From Chryseobacterium soli (GTDB lineage: Bacteria; Bacteroidota; Bacteroidia; Flavobacteriales; Weeksellaceae), in contig NZ_JPRH01000009.1 of the NCBI RefSeq assembly GCF_000737705.1, forward strand, positions 1 to 64,000: 64,000 bases of DNA, written 5' to 3'. The notes beneath the pieces were generated by a model. That model had not been told where the DNA came from. It did no database searches and saw only the letters and a list, made by a program, of their open reading frames with translations. Every line of letters starts with the position of its first letter. Positions within the stretch are counted from its first letter, which is position 1. Positions 62,509 to 64,000 of this stretch are shown here, piece after piece. Position numbers and translations under genes: made by a program.

Positions 62509-63105
62509 ATGTTCACAGGAATTATTGAAGCAGTTGGAGTTATTGAAAAGATTGAAGAAAAAGGAAGCAATATCGATTTCACTTTAACATGCCCTTTTAC
62601 GAACGAGTTAAAAATAGACCAAAGCCTTGCCCATAACGGCTGTTGCTTAACAGTGGTGGAGATTAAAGGTGATCAATATGTCGTAACAGCAATCAACGAA
62701 ACCTTAGAAAAGACCAATCTTGGAAAATGGGAGACGGGAAGCGTGGTTAATCTTGAGCGATGCATGAAAATGGATGGGAGATTAGACGGCCATATTGTTC
62801 AAGGACATGTTGACAAAACTGGAGAAGTTACCGGAATTGAAAATAAAGACGGGAGCTATTTTATAACTATTACCTATCAGTCAGATGGCAGTTTTGTAAC
62901 GGTTCCTCAGGGATCCATTACAGTAAACGGGATCAGTTTAACCGTAGCAAAAAGTGAAGATTTTCAATTTTCTGTAGCGATCATTCCTTATACGTGGGAG
63001 TTCACCAACATGCAGCATTTGAAAATTGGAGATCAAGTTAATTTGGAATTTGATATTATTGGTAAGTATATTGCTAGGTTAATTAATAAACAGAATGGCA
63101 ATTAG
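62509..63105 (+). CDS. ribE: Riboflavin synthase
   Basis: 198 aa from the ATG at 62509 (MFTGIIEAVGVIEKIEEKGS). It dismutates two 6,7-dimethyl-8-ribityllumazine molecules into riboflavin. The two homologous barrel halves are visible: NGCCLTVVEI in the first and NGISLTVAKS in the second, with CMKMDGRLDGHIVQGHVDKT between them. The longer frame from 62311 crosses the pdxA start and the promoter, so it is a shadow. The 3' end overlaps the histidine kinase gene by 11 nt. Confidence 0.95.
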   Translation: MFTGIIEAVGVIEKIEEKGSNIDFTLTCPFTNELKIDQSLAHNGCCLTVVEIKGDQYVVTAINETLEKTNLGKWETGSVVNLERCMKMDGRLDGHIVQGHVDKTGEVTGIENKDGSYFITITYQSDGSFVTVPQGSITVNGISLTVAKSEDFQFSVAIIPYTWEFTNMQHLKIGDQVNLEFDIIGKYIARLINKQNGN

Positions 63106-64000
63106 TAAATACAAAGGATATAGCTTAAGGAACCGGGTCTTTTTCGGGTTCTTACTGGTATGTTTTTTAAGTGTTGTCGCTACTTCGCTGGTTCCTTATT
63201 TTGTCCTGCGAAAAAATTCAATGCAGCAGAGCAGTATTGATATGCAGGAGAAGACCAATGCGGTAATGCGTTATATGGATTATGCCGTAAGCCGTACGCT
63301 GGTTGAGACAAAAGATCTTCCAAAGGTATTAGAAAATAAAATCTTCGAAATAGCAGATATTAATCAGCATGATATTGTTATTTATGATTTGTCCGGCAAA
63401 TATCTGCTTTCAAATAAGGATAAAAACCTGATTGAGCAGAAAGTAATCCCTGTAAGTATTGTCAACAGGATTTTAGCGACGGATGCGCGGGTTGATATCA
63501 AAGGGTATGACAAAACGAAAGATGCTGGACTTACTTCATCTTACCTGCTTTTAAAAAATAATGAGCTTGAACCTATCGGGATCGTATATATTCCTCTGTA
63601 TCATAATGAATCTGCCTATCTTGATGTTCTTCATCAATACATAAAATACATTCTTTTAGTCGACATATTTCTGATTCTGTTCAGTATCTGGATTAGCTGG
63701 GTTACTTCCAACAGTCTTGCCAAAACAATCACAAAGTTTTCTGATATGATTACCCGTATTACCTTGTTTGAAAATGAAATGCGTCCTATCAGATACTATA
63801 AAAATGATGAGTTGAATGCTTTGGCAAGAGCTTATAACAGAATGATTCTCCAAATTCAGGATCAAAAGGAAAGATTGCGTTTCAAAGCCTCTGAAGAAGC
63901 GTGGCGCGAAATGGCAAAGCAGGTAGCTCATGAGGTTAAAAACCCGCTGACCCCGATGAAATTGACCATTCAGAATTTTGAAAGAAAGTTTGATCCCGAA
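63095..64000 (+). CDS. Sensor histidine kinase, NtrY-like (3' end outside window)
   Basis: The first 302 codons are present. Two membrane segments (about 13-38 and 185-205) flank a periplasmic domain of about 145 residues. A HAMP-like linker (about 207-262) leads to the phospho-acceptor H box AHEVKNPLTPMKL with His279. The VKNPLTP form is that of NtrY/NtrB-like kinases; the ATP-binding domain would follow past the edge. It starts 11 nt before the ribE stop, so translation is probably coupled. No response regulator is visible in the window. Confidence 0.88.
   Translation, partial: MAISKYKGYSLRNRVFFGFLLVCFLSVVATSLVPYFVLRKNSMQQSSIDMQEKTNAVMRYMDYAVSRTLVETKDLPKVLENKIFEIADINQHDIVIYDLSGKYLLSNKDKNLIEQKVIPVSIVNRILATDARVDIKGYDKTKDAGLTSSYLLLKNNELEPIGIVYIPLYHNESAYLDVLHQYIKYILLVDIFLILFSIWISWVTSNSLAKTITKFSDMITRITLFENEMRPIRYYKNDELNALARAYNRMILQIQDQKERLRFKASEEAWREMAKQVAHEVKNPLTPMKLTIQNFERKFDPE

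Overview
The window looks like chromosome of a Bacteroidota (Flavobacteriia) bacterium, most like Chryseobacterium or a close relative in Weeksellaceae. The evidence is AT-rich DNA, promoter -7 boxes of the form TAnnTTTG, secreted proteins with type IX secretion (T9SS) type A and type B C-terminal sorting domains, DUF6443/RHS-like, DUF4407 and DUF3667 proteins, and core genes of flavobacterial type. I found no tRNA, rRNA, CRISPR array, insertion sequence or prophage.

Layout. 1-6940: secreted proteins on the minus strand, namely a three-gene operon (T9SS beta-propeller-like protein, large RHS-like protein, DUF6443 protein running off the left edge) and a two-gene operon (exported tail-collar-domain protein, small T9SS protein). 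7073-10017: a cytosolic AAA+ ATPase fused to an M41 (FtsH-type) zinc peptidase, followed by a DUF4407 membrane protein. 10303-24369: mixed housekeeping and accessory genes (ruvC, M64 peptidase, 2H phosphoesterase, PadR regulator with two membrane proteins, lipoprotein serine hydrolase, Dph6-like ATPase, two unknown exported or membrane proteins, fused isobutyryl-CoA mutase icmF, DUF3667 protein). 24715-26509: rplM-rpsI-rpsB. 26610-30304: three members of one small exported family around trmB, and a CarboxypepD-like protein. 30464-43215: four tandem giant T9SS type B adhesin-like proteins. 43403-45082: tsf on the opposite strand to rpsB, and a fourth member of the small family. 45125-47857: accA and gltX. 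47980-56785: a cupin gene and a surface-glycan cluster of seven glycosyltransferases and a polysaccharide deacetylase. 56909-64000: rocD, accC, accB, rpmF, a DUF177 gene, pdxA, ribE and the start of a sensor histidine kinase.

How it fits together. Much of the window is envelope biology: T9SS cargo and giant SprB/IgGFc-like surface proteins, lipoproteins, and glycan assembly. Several core blocks are present (ribosomal proteins, acc genes, the pdxA-ribE-DUF177-rpmF-accB-accC neighbourhood). rpsB and tsf are usually adjacent; here about 17 kb of opposite-strand DNA lies between them. A single inversion from about 26.57 kb to about 44.3 kb would both rejoin rpsB-tsf and place the scattered small-family paralogues on one strand next to each other.

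Most notable candidates: the Clp-like AAA+/M41 fusion with its DUF4407 neighbour; the long-short-short-long array of T9SS type B proteins with identical terminators; the predicted inversion; an insertion of about 70 residues directly before the KMSKS-like loop of GltX; and the PadR unit with nested palindromes over its promoter. Names rest on motif recognition by eye; no database search was run.
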